Source: Micromonospora coriariae (GTDB taxonomy: Bacteria; Actinomycetota; Actinomycetes; Mycobacteriales; Micromonosporaceae). From it: 64,000 bases of DNA. This document shows positions 8,442 through 16,896 of the stretch, piece after piece. Under the pieces are notes generated by a model. That model searched no databases. It saw nothing but the letters and a program-made list of their open reading frames with translations, and was not told the origin of the DNA. Position 1 is the first letter of the stretch; every line of letters starts with the position of its first letter. The translations under genes were made by a program, and so were the position numbers. The stretch spans positions 5,084,001-5,148,000 of the forward strand of contig NZ_LT607412.1 in the NCBI RefSeq assembly GCF_900091455.1, given 5' to 3'.

Positions 8442-9268
8442 GCGCACCCGTCCGGCGGCGCCCTCCGCTCCTCCGCTACGGCCTACTGGCGCCGCTGCTG
8501 CTCGCCACGGGCGCTGCCGGCTGCGGCGAATCCGGTGCTGCCGGAGCCGCCTGGGCCACCCCGGCGCCCACCGTGGTGGCGACGGCGCCCACCGTCGTGG
8601 CGACGGCGCCCACCGCGGCGGCGACGATGAGTGCCGCCACGGCGGTGACCCCCACGCCCAGCAACCTGCCCGCGAGCGCCTCCCCGACGCCCAAGCCGCG
8701 CACGTCGGCGACAGCGCGGGCCGGCTCGGCCGCCGCCCCGGCCCCCGCCGGTAGGGCCACCCCGGCCCCGGAATTCCCCCGCGGCTACACCCTGCTGTCG
8801 CAGACCTGCACCCTTCAGGCCGGCAATCAGGTGTACGTCTCGCGCAGCGGCAAGACGAAGGGAAACTTCCGCTTCTGCACCCAGCGGCTGCGCAAGAACG
8901 ACACGGGCGCCTACCACCTCAACCCGTACGTCTTCGTCGAGCCGTTCTTCTACGACGACGGCCGATGGACCCCGGACTCGCGTGAGCCGCTGAGCCTGAC
9001 CATCACCTGCCGGGTCAGCCACGCCGGCGAACAGGACTACTCCCTCACCGCCACCTCACCGAGCGGGAACGGGCCCGGGCACACCGCGTCCTGCGGCCGG
9101 CTGGTCCCGCACGCGGTCACCCCGACGACCGGCAGCGACGCTTACACGATCCGGTTCAGCGGCTACACCTCGGGCGGTTACTACGGGGTGCTCGCCTTCG
9201 ACACCGAGGTGCACTTCCCGGGCGCCGGCAAGCCGACCCCGGAGCAGCGGGTGACCGTACCGGACTGA
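8438..9268 (+). CDS. Putative secreted lipoprotein of unknown function
   Basis: This 276-residue protein overlaps the beta-propeller gene by ATGA. A basic N-terminus and hydrophobic stretch lead to the lipobox-like ATGAAGC. A low-complexity spacer follows with tandem repeats of APTVVAT and then Ala/Thr/Pro. The C-terminal half (from about residue 110) holds cysteines in a beta-rich context (SQTCTLQ, RFCTQRL, TITCRVS, TASCGRL), suggesting disulfides outside the cell. I do not recognise a family. Translational coupling suggests it works with the propeller protein at the cell surface. Confidence 0.7.
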   Translation: MSAPVRRRPPLLRYGLLAPLLLATGAAGCGESGAAGAAWATPAPTVVATAPTVVATAPTAAATMSAATAVTPTPSNLPASASPTPKPRTSATARAGSAAAPAPAGRATPAPEFPRGYTLLSQTCTLQAGNQVYVSRSGKTKGNFRFCTQRLRKNDTGAYHLNPYVFVEPFFYDDGRWTPDSREPLSLTITCRVSHAGEQDYSLTATSPSGNGPGHTASCGRLVPHAVTPTTGSDAYTIRFSGYTSGGYYGVLAFDTEVHFPGAGKPTPEQRVTVPD

Positions 9269-9707
9269 CGCGCACGTACCACCATTACGCCCCTAACTAC
9301 GCCGACACCGAGTTTTTTACTCATGCCCGGCAGACCATGGGCCTCGACATCGGGATCCACATCAGGCCCTTGTCGAAGAGGTTGTGCACGTCTGCGCGAA
9401 GCAGCAAACCGTTCATCCGTCGTATACCCCCGGTCATCTCCCGCCGTTCTGACCCGGGCGGCTCCGCGTCAAGAACCAGGGAATTCAGTCGCGGGGATGG
9501 ACTGGCTGATACGGGAGGCCGCTCTGCTGGTGGTCAAACCACCTCACCTCACTGTCCGCCGGCCCGCCGCCGGTTTCGCCCATCGACCGAGACAAGGACG
9601 GCGTGGTGTGCGACAAGTCGGCCTCAGCTCGGCAAAAGGCGCAATCGGGGTCACGGCATGTGCCCTCCGCTACGCCGCGCTGCTCCCACCCGCGGCCTGT
9701 CACGATG
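9269..9707 (+). other. Intergenic stretch with a possible Excalibur-domain remnant
   Basis: No intact gene is seen. In one forward frame, positions 9561-9617 read GPPPVSPIDRDKDGVVCDK. The D-x-D-x-DG-x-x-C arrangement is the calcium-binding end of the Excalibur domain found in secreted actinobacterial proteins, but its start and the first cysteine are missing. Confidence 0.3.
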
Positions 9708-10886
9708 TCACCCGGGCGGCGACGGCGCTTCGGGTGGACGCCTACGTGCGCGCGCGGCGTCGGCGACAGCAATCCCGGCCAGGACCGCCGTGGCGGCGAG
9801 GGCGGCCACCAATGGCGGCGCCAGGAGCATCGCCGGTGTCGCCGCGGCCAGCACGAGCAGCCCAATCGTCCGATCCCGGGACACGCGGCCGAACACCTGG
9901 TATTCGAAGAGAGCACGCCCGGCCAGGAACAGTGCGGGTCCGCCGAGGATGACGGCGACCCAGGACGGCTGTGTGTGCACGAGCGGGTGGGCGATGACAA
10001 CCTCCTCGCCGACGGCGGTTACGACGATGCCGGCCACCATGACCACGTGGGCGTATACCGCCAACAGGCCGACGCGGAGCGGGTCGCGGGCCGCGGCAAG
10101 GGCTGCGGCCAACAACTGACCGGCCCGATAAATGTAGATCCGCCACAGCAGCACGATGGCCGCGAACGACACCACGGCCGCCGCGCTCCGGTCAGCCTCG
10201 AATCCGCTCCTGCTAAAGGCCAGCCCGGTCACCAGGATCAACTCGCCGAGCGCGATGATGAAGAACTGCCGGTAGCGCTCGGCCAGGTGCTCGCCAAGGA
10301 TCGCAAGCTCTGCTGCCCTCACCCGGCCGAAGCCCGGTGTGGGCAAGCGGAGTGCGGTCGCCGTGTAATCCACCGCCACCGCCAGCGTCCACAGCGCCAC
10401 ACGCGCTGTGTCGTGTGCGAGAGCCCCCGCGATCCACGGCACCGCGGATATGCCGGACCAGAAGAGTAGCCGCACGAAGGTGCGCTGCGCCTCGTGGCCA
10501 CGCAAAGCGATCTTGAAGTAGAGGGCCTGGCCGATCAGGATGGCGACGTAGGCGCCCGCGAAGGCCAGGCCCCGCTCGCCGAAGGCCTCCGGCACCGCGG
10601 CGGCCATCACCAGAGTGCCGAGCATGGACGCGATGACCAGCAGTTGTATCGACGGTCGCTGCGGGTCGAACCTGTCCGTTACTCCCGACGTGCGGGACCA
10701 GACCCACCAGAGGGGCAGCAGCAACACCAGCGTCTGGTAGGCACCGCTCCAGGTGAGATGATCCAGCAGCGCCTGCGAGAGCCGGGCGAGGGCGAGGACG
10801 AACACGAGGTCGAAGAACAGTTCCAGGAAACTTGACCGTGGATCCCCTGGTCTCCGCAGCAACTCTCGTGCCGCGCTCGTCGTCAT
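9708..10886 (-). CDS. LtrA-family (low temperature requirement A) membrane protein
   Basis: This 392-residue polytopic protein has the LtrA hallmark near the N-terminus, FLELFFDLVFVLALARL (residues ~20-36), followed by about ten hydrophobic helices, the GEHLAERYRQFFIIALGE block (helix ~6) and LLWRIYIYRAG. Length matches the family (about 370-410). The molecular role is unknown; the name comes from a Listeria cold-growth phenotype. A paralogue of similar size lies at 21675-22892 in the opposite orientation. Confidence 0.88.
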   Translation of the reverse strand: MTTSAARELLRRPGDPRSSFLELFFDLVFVLALARLSQALLDHLTWSGAYQTLVLLLPLWWVWSRTSGVTDRFDPQRPSIQLLVIASMLGTLVMAAAVPEAFGERGLAFAGAYVAILIGQALYFKIALRGHEAQRTFVRLLFWSGISAVPWIAGALAHDTARVALWTLAVAVDYTATALRLPTPGFGRVRAAELAILGEHLAERYRQFFIIALGELILVTGLAFSRSGFEADRSAAAVVSFAAIVLLWRIYIYRAGQLLAAALAAARDPLRVGLLAVYAHVVMVAGIVVTAVGEEVVIAHPLVHTQPSWVAVILGGPALFLAGRALFEYQVFGRVSRDRTIGLLVLAAATPAMLLAPPLVAALAATAVLAGIAVADAARARRRPPEAPSPPG

Positions 10887-11154
10887 CGGGCCGCCCGTTC
10901 TGCCGGCTTCACGCCGAGGTTAAGGCATTCGTACCACGCTGCGGGGCCTCCGTGTGCCGACACGGCGATCGCCAAATGGCCACTCCCGGGCCTCTGTGCA
11001 GGGCATCAACACCTGCGGTTCTTGATCCAGCTCTGACTCGCTCGCGCGGTGCCGCCCCAAAGGGCGCAACTGGGGCGCACAGGTGACCTGATGGTGGTGC
11101 GGCCGGCGGCCAGATGAGCTTCCCCCGGTTTGCCGGACTGCTCTTCTGTGATGG

Positions 11155-11439
11155 TCAGGCCGCGGCTGCGGCCGGGGTGTGTTGTCGTTCGTAGTCGATC
11201 GGGGACAGGTTGCCAAGGCTTGAGTGGCGTCGGCGCGGGTTGTACCAGGCTTCGATCCACTCGAACATCGCGTTGGCCAGTTCCTGGCGGGTTGCCCAGG
11301 GTCGGCGGTCGAGCAGTTCGAGCTGCATGGAGCCGAAGAACGACTCGACCATGCTGTTGTAGCAGTCGCCGATGGAGCCCATCGAGCCGAGCAGCCCAGC
11401 TGAGCGGAGCCGTTGCCCGAAGGCCCAGGACGTGTATTG
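11155..11439 (-). pseudogene. IS3-family transposase (integrase core) C-terminal fragment
   Basis: The minus strand reads QYTSWAFGQRLRSAGLLGSM, then SIGDCYNSMVESFFGSMQLE and WIEAWYNPRRRHSSLGNLSP. This is the end of an IS3 OrfB, including the last catalytic glutamate (in MVESFF). The two upstream aspartates and OrfA are gone. The family normally has CYDNSM; here one residue is lost. A piece such as GCTTCCCCCGGTTTGCCGG near 11117 may be the right terminal repeat. Confidence 0.75.
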
Positions 11440-11446
11440 CCTGGGT

Positions 11447-11530
11447 TCAACCGGTCGTTGCAACGCCTGCTGGTTGGAGCAACCGTAACTGCTCGTCGAT
11501 TGCCTCGGCGGGCGTTCTCCAGCGGGCCGG
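11447..11530 (-). pseudogene. IS30-family transposase extreme C-terminus
   Basis: Only about 27 codons remain on the minus strand: RWRTPAEAIDEQLRLLQ then PAGVATTG and a TGA stop. The TPAEALxEQL...Q.AGVATTG ending is characteristic of actinobacterial IS30 transposases. The fragment stops about 8 bp before the IS3 remnant begins, so one element was probably interrupted by or recombined with the other. Confidence 0.55.
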
Positions 11531-11571
11531 ATCAGAGGGCAACGGGGCCCCGGCGTAAGCCGGGAACCTGT

Positions 11572-12120
11572 CTAATCTCGCGAGGCCCGTTCCGGTGCCG
11601 CGAAGTCAACATCCTTCGTTGACAGAACCCGAACGCTGCGGTCGGGGAAGTCGATGTGCCGGTAGATCTCGTTGTGGTGGGCGATCGACTGGTCCGGCGG
11701 AACGAAATCTGTCGGTTCGGGGCGAATGGATGTCGTGTGCCCGTCCGCCACAAGCACCAGGTCGTAGCCGTGGCTGAGGGCCTGGCGCGCGGTCGTCTCC
11801 ACACAGTTCTCCGTGGCGAAGCCCGTGACCAGAATCTCGGTCACGCCGAGACGACGCAGCATCGCATCGAGTTCGGTGTCCAGGAAGGCGTTCGCGGTCG
11901 TCTTCGTCACGATCGGCTCGCCTGTCTGTGGCGTCAGTTCGGGCAAAACGCCACCGCACTGTTGCTGTTGAATGGTGACTACCGGAACGCCCGAAGCGCG
12001 CGCCCTGGCGCTGAGGCTCGCGATGGTTGCGACTGTGCGCTCGGGGCAGTGCATGATCGACAGCATGTCGTCCTGCATGTCGATGACGAGGAGCGCGGGA
12101 CGGTGTGGCGGTGGCGGCAT
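11572..12120 (-). CDS. Isochorismatase-family cysteine hydrolase
   Basis: This 182-residue cytoplasmic hydrolase shows the complete catalytic triad of the family: Asp14 in LLVIDMQDDM, Lys73 in VTKTTANAF and Cys106 in ATENCVETTARQA, together with a cis-peptide region VTGFATENC. Members hydrolyse isochorismate, nicotinamide or carbamates; the substrate cannot be told from the motifs. The ATG start follows a TACGGT hexamer by 6 nt, suggesting a leaderless message. No siderophore or NAD-salvage genes are next to it. Confidence 0.88.
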   Translation of the reverse strand: MPPPPHRPALLVIDMQDDMLSIMHCPERTVATIASLSARARASGVPVVTIQQQQCGGVLPELTPQTGEPIVTKTTANAFLDTELDAMLRRLGVTEILVTGFATENCVETTARQALSHGYDLVLVADGHTTSIRPEPTDFVPPDQSIAHHNEIYRHIDFPDRSVRVLSTKDVDFAAPERASRD

Positions 12121-12126
12121 GCGCAG

Positions 12127-12132
12127 ACCGTA
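12127..12132 (-). promoter_or_regulatory. Putative -10 hexamer, isochorismatase-family gene
   Basis: Minus-strand TACGGT lies 6 nt before the ATG at 12120, matching the leaderless pattern of this window. Confidence 0.4.
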
Positions 12133-12273
12133 GCTTTGGAGAACTCACCGCAACCACCAACATCAGACGCCGTCAGTTTCCCAGCGGTGTGCCAGTTGCC
12201 AGAGCCCTGAGTTCCTTCGCCCAGTCCGCGCGGGAGCGGGGCAAGGGCAAGATATGCCACGGGAACTGACCCG

Positions 12274-12945
12274 TCAGCCCGGGTTGCTGCGCGGGATGAC
12301 CAGGCCGCTCTCGTAGGCGACGACGATTGCCTGCGCCCGGTCCCGCAGGCCCAGCTTGCCCAGCAGCCGGCTCACGTGCGTCTTGACGGTCTCGTCGCCG
12401 ACCACGAGCCGCTCCGCGATCTCCGGGTTGGACAGGCCTTCGGCGAGCAGTCGCAGCACCTCGGTCTCCCGTGGGGTGAGCACGCCGAGCGTGGTGAGGG
12501 GCAGGGGCGGTCGCGGGCGTATCCGCGCGAACTCGCTGATCAGACGCCGGGTTACCGTCGGCGCGAGGAGCGCCTCGCCGGCCGCGACGACCCGGACGGC
12601 GTCGAACAGTCGCTCGGCGGTGACGTCCTTGAGCAGGAAGCCGCTCGCTCCGGCGCCGAGGGCGTCGTAGACGTGCTCGTCCAGGTCGAACGTGGTCAGG
12701 ATGAGGACACGGGGTCCTCCAGCGGCGGCGAGGTGCCGGGTGGCCTCGATGCCGTCCATCACCGGCATGCGCACGTCCATGAGAACCACGTCGGGTCGCC
12801 GCTCCCGGCAGATCCGCACCGCCTCCGCGCCGTCGGCGGCGCTGCCGACCACCGTGAAGTCTGGCTGTGTGTCGAGGAGCGCGGCGAAGCCGGCCCGGAC
12901 GACCTCCTGGTCGTCGGCGATGACGACCCGCACCAGCTCGCTCAT
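12274..12945 (-). CDS. NarL/FixJ-type response regulator (cassette A)
   Basis: This 223-residue regulator has a receiver domain (residues 5-120) with acidic pair Asp11/Asp12, phospho-acceptor Asp57 in VVLMDVRMP and the conserved Lys in GFLLKD, and a C-terminal LuxR/GerE helix-turn-helix (LTPRETEVLRLLAEGLSNPE and TVKTHVSRLLGKLGLRDR). The ATG is in the 4-nt overlap with the end of the sensor kinase gene. It is expected to be phosphorylated by that kinase and to regulate the divergent ABC exporter operon at 14363-17687. Confidence 0.92.
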   Translation of the reverse strand: MSELVRVVIADDQEVVRAGFAALLDTQPDFTVVGSAADGAEAVRICRERRPDVVLMDVRMPVMDGIEATRHLAAAGGPRVLILTTFDLDEHVYDALGAGASGFLLKDVTAERLFDAVRVVAAGEALLAPTVTRRLISEFARIRPRPPLPLTTLGVLTPRETEVLRLLAEGLSNPEIAERLVVGDETVKTHVSRLLGKLGLRDRAQAIVVAYESGLVIPRSNPG

Positions 12946-14207
12946 CCGTCCGTCCCGGCTGGCTCGACGGCGGTTGCGGCCCGTCGGTGATCCGCGGCTG
13001 TGACCGGGGTCGCCTCCCTGGGCAACGGCAGCACCGCGTCGACCAGGAAGCCACCGCCGTTCGGCGTCGAGCCGGTCCACAACTCGCCGTTGACGGTGGC
13101 GACCCGCTCGCGCATGCCGAGCAGGCCGTGTCCGACCTTGCCGGCGCGTCCGGGGGCCAGCCCGGGGCCGTTGTCGCGGACACGCACGCGCAGGGCGTCG
13201 CTCGTGTACGCCAGTTCCACGTCGACGGCGGCGCCGGGCGCATGCCGGCGGACGTTGGTCAACGCCTCCTGCACGATCCGGTACGTGGTGAGCTGCACCC
13301 CCGGATCGAGCGGGATGACCCGGCCGCGCACGAGCAGTCGCGCTCCCGCCCCGGTCGAGTTGCGTGCTTCGTCGAGCAGGTCGGTCAGCTGCCGCAGGCC
13401 GGGCTGCGGGGTGCGGCGCTGGCCGGTCACCGCGGGTTCCTCGGTATCGTCGCGCAGGACCCCGAGGAGCCGACGCATCTCGGTGAGCGCCGCCCGCGCC
13501 GTGTCGCCGATCGCGAGGAGGCGCTTCGCTCCGTCGGGCGGCAGGTCCGGCGTGGTCAGCCGGGCCGTCTCCGCCTGCACCGCGATCATCGATATGTGGT
13601 GAGCCACGACGTCGTGCAGCTCGCGGGCGATGCGGGCGCGTTCGCCCCGCGCCGCGTACGCGAGCAGGGCCTTTGCCATCGCCTGGCTGGACTCGTCGCG
13701 GACCGCGGCCTCAGCCCGCACCCGCACGGCGGCACCCGCGCCGGTTGCCCCGATGGTCGCCGCCGCGACGGCGAACGCGAACATCCGCCCGTCGATGCCG
13801 TCGCCCGGCGGGCCGAGGAGCGCGTAGACGACGAACGGCGGTGTGAACCAGGCGGCCACCGTGGCCCGACGGCGCCGCCCTACCAGGTACAGCGTGGCGA
13901 CCTCGGCGACAAGCACCGCGATCGGCGGCCGCGGGTACAACGCCAGAGTGAGCGTCACCGCCGCCGTTGTGATCACGGCGGCCGACACCGGCCGGCTCCG
14001 CAGCAGTGCCACCGGCGCCGTGGCGCAGACGGCGAGGAGCAGCGCGGCTGGCAGCAGCGCGCTGGAAACCGCGTCGCGCAGGACGGTCTCGACCATCGCG
14101 GCGAAGCCGAGCAGCGCCGCGCCGGCCGCCGGCAATTCGGGCAGGCTGGTGACCCGTCCGACGAACCGCCCGATGGCGGCGGTCCGGCCGTGCCTTTCGC
14201 CCCGCAT
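12942..14207 (-). CDS. Sensor histidine kinase, HisKA_3 type (cassette A)
   Basis: This 421-residue kinase has five to six hydrophobic segments in the N-terminal ~165 residues without a large extracellular domain, so it probably senses something at or in the membrane. The HisKA_3 box RIARELHDVVAHHISMIAVQ holds the phospho-acceptor His; the HATPase part shows QEALTNVRRHAPG (N box) and DNGPGL...GHGLLGMRERV (G boxes). I start at the ATG coding MRGERHG; an in-frame start 84 nt upstream would add a proline/glycine-rich tail overlapping the intergenic palindrome. It overlaps the regulator by 4 nt. The arrangement resembles bacitracin/antibiotic-responsive kinase-regulator-ABC sets. Confidence 0.9.
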   Translation of the reverse strand: MRGERHGRTAAIGRFVGRVTSLPELPAAGAALLGFAAMVETVLRDAVSSALLPAALLLAVCATAPVALLRSRPVSAAVITTAAVTLTLALYPRPPIAVLVAEVATLYLVGRRRRATVAAWFTPPFVVYALLGPPGDGIDGRMFAFAVAAATIGATGAGAAVRVRAEAAVRDESSQAMAKALLAYAARGERARIARELHDVVAHHISMIAVQAETARLTTPDLPPDGAKRLLAIGDTARAALTEMRRLLGVLRDDTEEPAVTGQRRTPQPGLRQLTDLLDEARNSTGAGARLLVRGRVIPLDPGVQLTTYRIVQEALTNVRRHAPGAAVDVELAYTSDALRVRVRDNGPGLAPGRAGKVGHGLLGMRERVATVNGELWTGSTPNGGGFLVDAVLPLPREATPVTAADHRRAATAVEPAGTDG

Positions 14208-14256
14208 GCCACCATTCTCGCGGCCCAGCCGATCCACCGCGTCCCCCGGGTGTCCG

Positions 14257-14272
14257 TCCCCCGCGCGGGGGA
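14257..14272. promoter_or_regulatory. Perfect 16-bp palindrome between divergent operons (cassette A)
   Basis: TCCCCCGCGCGGGGGA is a perfect palindrome in the 155-bp region between the kinase gene and the ABC ATPase gene. It is a candidate operator for the cassette A response regulator, though GC-rich palindromes arise easily in this genome. Confidence 0.35.
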
Positions 14273-14349
14273 GCCGCCGCCGCATTGTCACCCAGGTCCG
14301 GTCCCGGAGGACGGCTCTCCACGGGGACGACCGGGCCGCGCCGGCCGCC

Positions 14350-14355
14350 TAGCGT
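14350..14355 (+). promoter_or_regulatory. Putative -10 hexamer, cassette A exporter operon
   Basis: TAGCGT ends 7 nt before the ATG at 14363; no Shine-Dalgarno is visible, consistent with a leaderless operon start. Confidence 0.4.
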
Positions 14356-14362
14356 TACTGCC

Positions 14363-15328
14363 ATGACCGAGCCTCCCCCCTGCAGCTCCGGCGTGACGAT
14401 CGAGGTGTGTCGGCTGCGCAAGCGGTACGGCTCGACGGTCGCCGTCGACGACCTGTCGTTCACCGTCGCGCCCGGCATGGTGACCGGGTTCGTCGGGCCG
14501 AACGGCGCGGGCAAGTCCACCACGATGCGGATCATCCTCGGCCTCGACGCGGCCGACGAGGGCACTGCGCTGGTCGGTGGCCGGCCGTACCGAACGCTGA
14601 CCCGGCCGCTGCGCACGGTCGGTGCGCTGCTCGACGCGTCCGCAGCGCACCCGGGGCGTAGCGCCCGTAACCACCTGCTCTGGCTCGCCCGGTCCAACGC
14701 AATCCCGGCTCGGCGCGTCGACGAGGTCCTCGACCTGGCCGGGCTAGCGGCGGTCGCGAAGCGGACGGTCGGCGGGTTCTCCCTCGGTATGCGGCAGCGG
14801 CTTGGCATCGCCGCAGCGTTGCTCGGGGACCCGGCGGTGGTCATCTTCGACGAGCCGCTCAACGGCCTCGACCTCGAGGGCATCCAGTGGATCCGCGGGC
14901 TGCTGCGGTCGCTGGCAAACCAGGGCCGGGCGGTCCTGATCTCAAGCCACCTGATGAGCGAACTGGAGGACACCGCCGATCACCTGTTGGTGGTCGGCCG
15001 CGGCCGGCTGTTGGCCGACACGACCGTTCGGGAACTGGTCTCTGCGGCGTCCGGGGATCGGGTCTCGGTCCGGACGGGCATGCGCACCGAGGCCATGACG
15101 ACGCTCGCTGACGCGGGCGGGCTCGCCGCCATCACCGACGGGGAGACGGTGATCGTGTCCGGGCTGCCGGTCGAACGCGTCGTCGAGTTGCTCACCCGCC
15201 GCGGGGTGGCGTTCACCGGCGTGTCCGCGCACCGGGCGTCGCTTGAAGAGGCGTACATGGAACTGACCCGCGACGCGGTCGAGTTCGGGTCTGCCACCGG
15301 TGAACGTGACGGGCGGGATGCCCGATGA
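14363..15328 (+). CDS. ABC transporter ATP-binding protein (cassette A)
   Basis: This 321-residue ATPase has Walker A GPNGAGKST (residues 45-53), the signature FSLGMRQRLG, Walker B VVIFDEPLNGLD and the switch histidine in LISSHLMSEL. A ~90-residue C-terminal extension follows the NBD, as in the BcrA/DrrA-type drug exporter ATPases. It powers the two permeases encoded directly downstream, overlapping the first by 4 nt (ATGA). It is closely similar to the ATPase at 56467-57180 (shared RPYR.LTRPL, GALLD, SSHLM.EL) but has the extra C-terminal domain. Confidence 0.93.
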   Translation: MTEPPPCSSGVTIEVCRLRKRYGSTVAVDDLSFTVAPGMVTGFVGPNGAGKSTTMRIILGLDAADEGTALVGGRPYRTLTRPLRTVGALLDASAAHPGRSARNHLLWLARSNAIPARRVDEVLDLAGLAAVAKRTVGGFSLGMRQRLGIAAALLGDPAVVIFDEPLNGLDLEGIQWIRGLLRSLANQGRAVLISSHLMSELEDTADHLLVVGRGRLLADTTVRELVSAASGDRVSVRTGMRTEAMTTLADAGGLAAITDGETVIVSGLPVERVVELLTRRGVAFTGVSAHRASLEEAYMELTRDAVEFGSATGERDGRDAR

Positions 15329-16896
15329 CTACTGTGCACCGCCGCGCGGACCCACTACCGGACTCCGGGCGCCCCGGCTTCGGACGGCTCCTGCTGTCGG
15401 AGTGGGCGAAGCTGCGCTCGGTCCGTCGCTGGACGCTCGCCCTGCTGGCCGCACCGGTGTTGACCGTCCTCGTCAGCCTGCTGGCCGCTGCGAGCAGCGG
15501 ACCCGGCAACCCGGACTCGATCGTCGAGGGCCCGGACGGTACCTGGGTGCAGGACCGGTTTCACTTCGTGCACCGCCCGCTGACCGGCGACGGCAGCGTG
15601 ACCACCCGGGTCAGCGAGACATCACTCGACTTCCCGGCTGCTCAAGATGACGCACAGGCCAAGCAGATCCAGCCGCCCACGTGGACCAAGGCCGGGCTGA
15701 TGATCAAGGACGGCGTGCGGCCCGGTGCGCGCTACGCCGCGGTGATGGTGACCGCCGGGCACGGCGTCCGGCTGCAGTCGAACTTCACGACCGACATCGC
15801 TGGTCCCGCTGTTGGCGCGCCGACCTGGCTCAGGCTCACCCGGGTCGGCGCGACGATCAGTGCGTTCCAGTCGGCGGACGGCGTCTCCTGGACGCCGGTC
15901 GGGACGGTGACAGTGGCCGGCCTGCCGCAGACCGTCGAGGTCGGGCCGTTCGTCACCTCACCGCCCGCATTCCGGGTGCAGCGGCAGTTCGGCAGCGGCA
16001 CTGTCGCCCAACTCCCGACCTCCACCCGAGCGACTTTCGAGCGGCCCACCCTGGAGCCCGCCGGCGCCCCAGCTGCCGAACCTGGCGAGTCGGGGCGCGG
16101 CTGGCAGGACGACGAAATCAACGACGCCCCCGTACCGGAAATCAAGGAGCGAACGGCCACCAAACCCGGCGCCGCATGGGCCGGTGACCGGCTGACGCTC
16201 ACCGGTACCGGCGACGTCGCGCCGCGAACGACGTCGGAGGACACCGTCGCGCAGGGCCTCACCGGCATTCCCGTCGGTCTGGTCGCGACCGTCGCGGTGG
16301 CGGTCCTGTTCGTCACCGCCGAGCATCGGCACGGCATGCTGCGCACAACGTTCATGGCAACTCCGGGACGAAGGCGGGTCCTGGCAGCCAAGGCGCTGGT
16401 CGTCGGCGCTGTCGCGTTCATCCTCGGGCTGGTGGCCGCAGTGACCGCATTGCTCGTCGTCGGACCGATCCAGCGGCAGAACGGTTACCTGCCCCCCAGG
16501 TATCCGGACTGGTCACTGACCGATGCGGCGGTGCTGCGGGCGGTCATCGGCACCGCCGTCGTTTTGACCGCGATCGCGGTCTTCGGCATGGCGCTCGGCA
16601 GCGTGCTGCGTCGTGCCGCGGGCGCGGTCGCCATCGTCATCGTGCTTCTCTTCCTGCCGCAGTTGCTCGCCACCGGGCTGCCGGGAGCGGTTGGGACATG
16701 GCTGATGCGACTCACGCCGGCCGCCGGCTTCACGATTCAGCAGACGACCCCGCACTACGACCACGTGTCGAGCATCTGCCTGCCCCAGGACGGCTGCGCC
16801 TACGACCAGTCCTGGGCCGGGCTCGCCGTCTGTTGCGCGTACGCGGTAGCGATGCTGGTGGTGGCGCTGTGGCTGGTCCGCCGGCGGGACGCATGA
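15325..16896 (+). CDS. ABC-2 type permease with a large extracytoplasmic lectin-like (DUF1349-like) domain
   Basis: This 523-residue permease begins like other ABC-2 exporters (SEWAKLRSVRRWTLALL, TM1 at about residues 38-57). It then has about 250 residues before TM2 (about 312-333), where ordinary members have a few dozen. The insert has WTKAGLMIKDGVRPGARYAA, TWLRLTRVGATISAF and SADGVSWTPVGTV, the pattern of concanavalin-like DUF1349 domains that bind glycans. Five more TM helices follow. The topology places the insert outside the cell. It may recognise wall polymers or a glycosylated substrate (inference). Overlaps both neighbours by 4 nt. Confidence 0.85.
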   Translation: MTTVHRRADPLPDSGRPGFGRLLLSEWAKLRSVRRWTLALLAAPVLTVLVSLLAAASSGPGNPDSIVEGPDGTWVQDRFHFVHRPLTGDGSVTTRVSETSLDFPAAQDDAQAKQIQPPTWTKAGLMIKDGVRPGARYAAVMVTAGHGVRLQSNFTTDIAGPAVGAPTWLRLTRVGATISAFQSADGVSWTPVGTVTVAGLPQTVEVGPFVTSPPAFRVQRQFGSGTVAQLPTSTRATFERPTLEPAGAPAAEPGESGRGWQDDEINDAPVPEIKERTATKPGAAWAGDRLTLTGTGDVAPRTTSEDTVAQGLTGIPVGLVATVAVAVLFVTAEHRHGMLRTTFMATPGRRRVLAAKALVVGAVAFILGLVAAVTALLVVGPIQRQNGYLPPRYPDWSLTDAAVLRAVIGTAVVLTAIAVFGMALGSVLRRAAGAVAIVIVLLFLPQLLATGLPGAVGTWLMRLTPAAGFTIQQTTPHYDHVSSICLPQDGCAYDQSWAGLAVCCAYAVAMLVVALWLVRRRDA

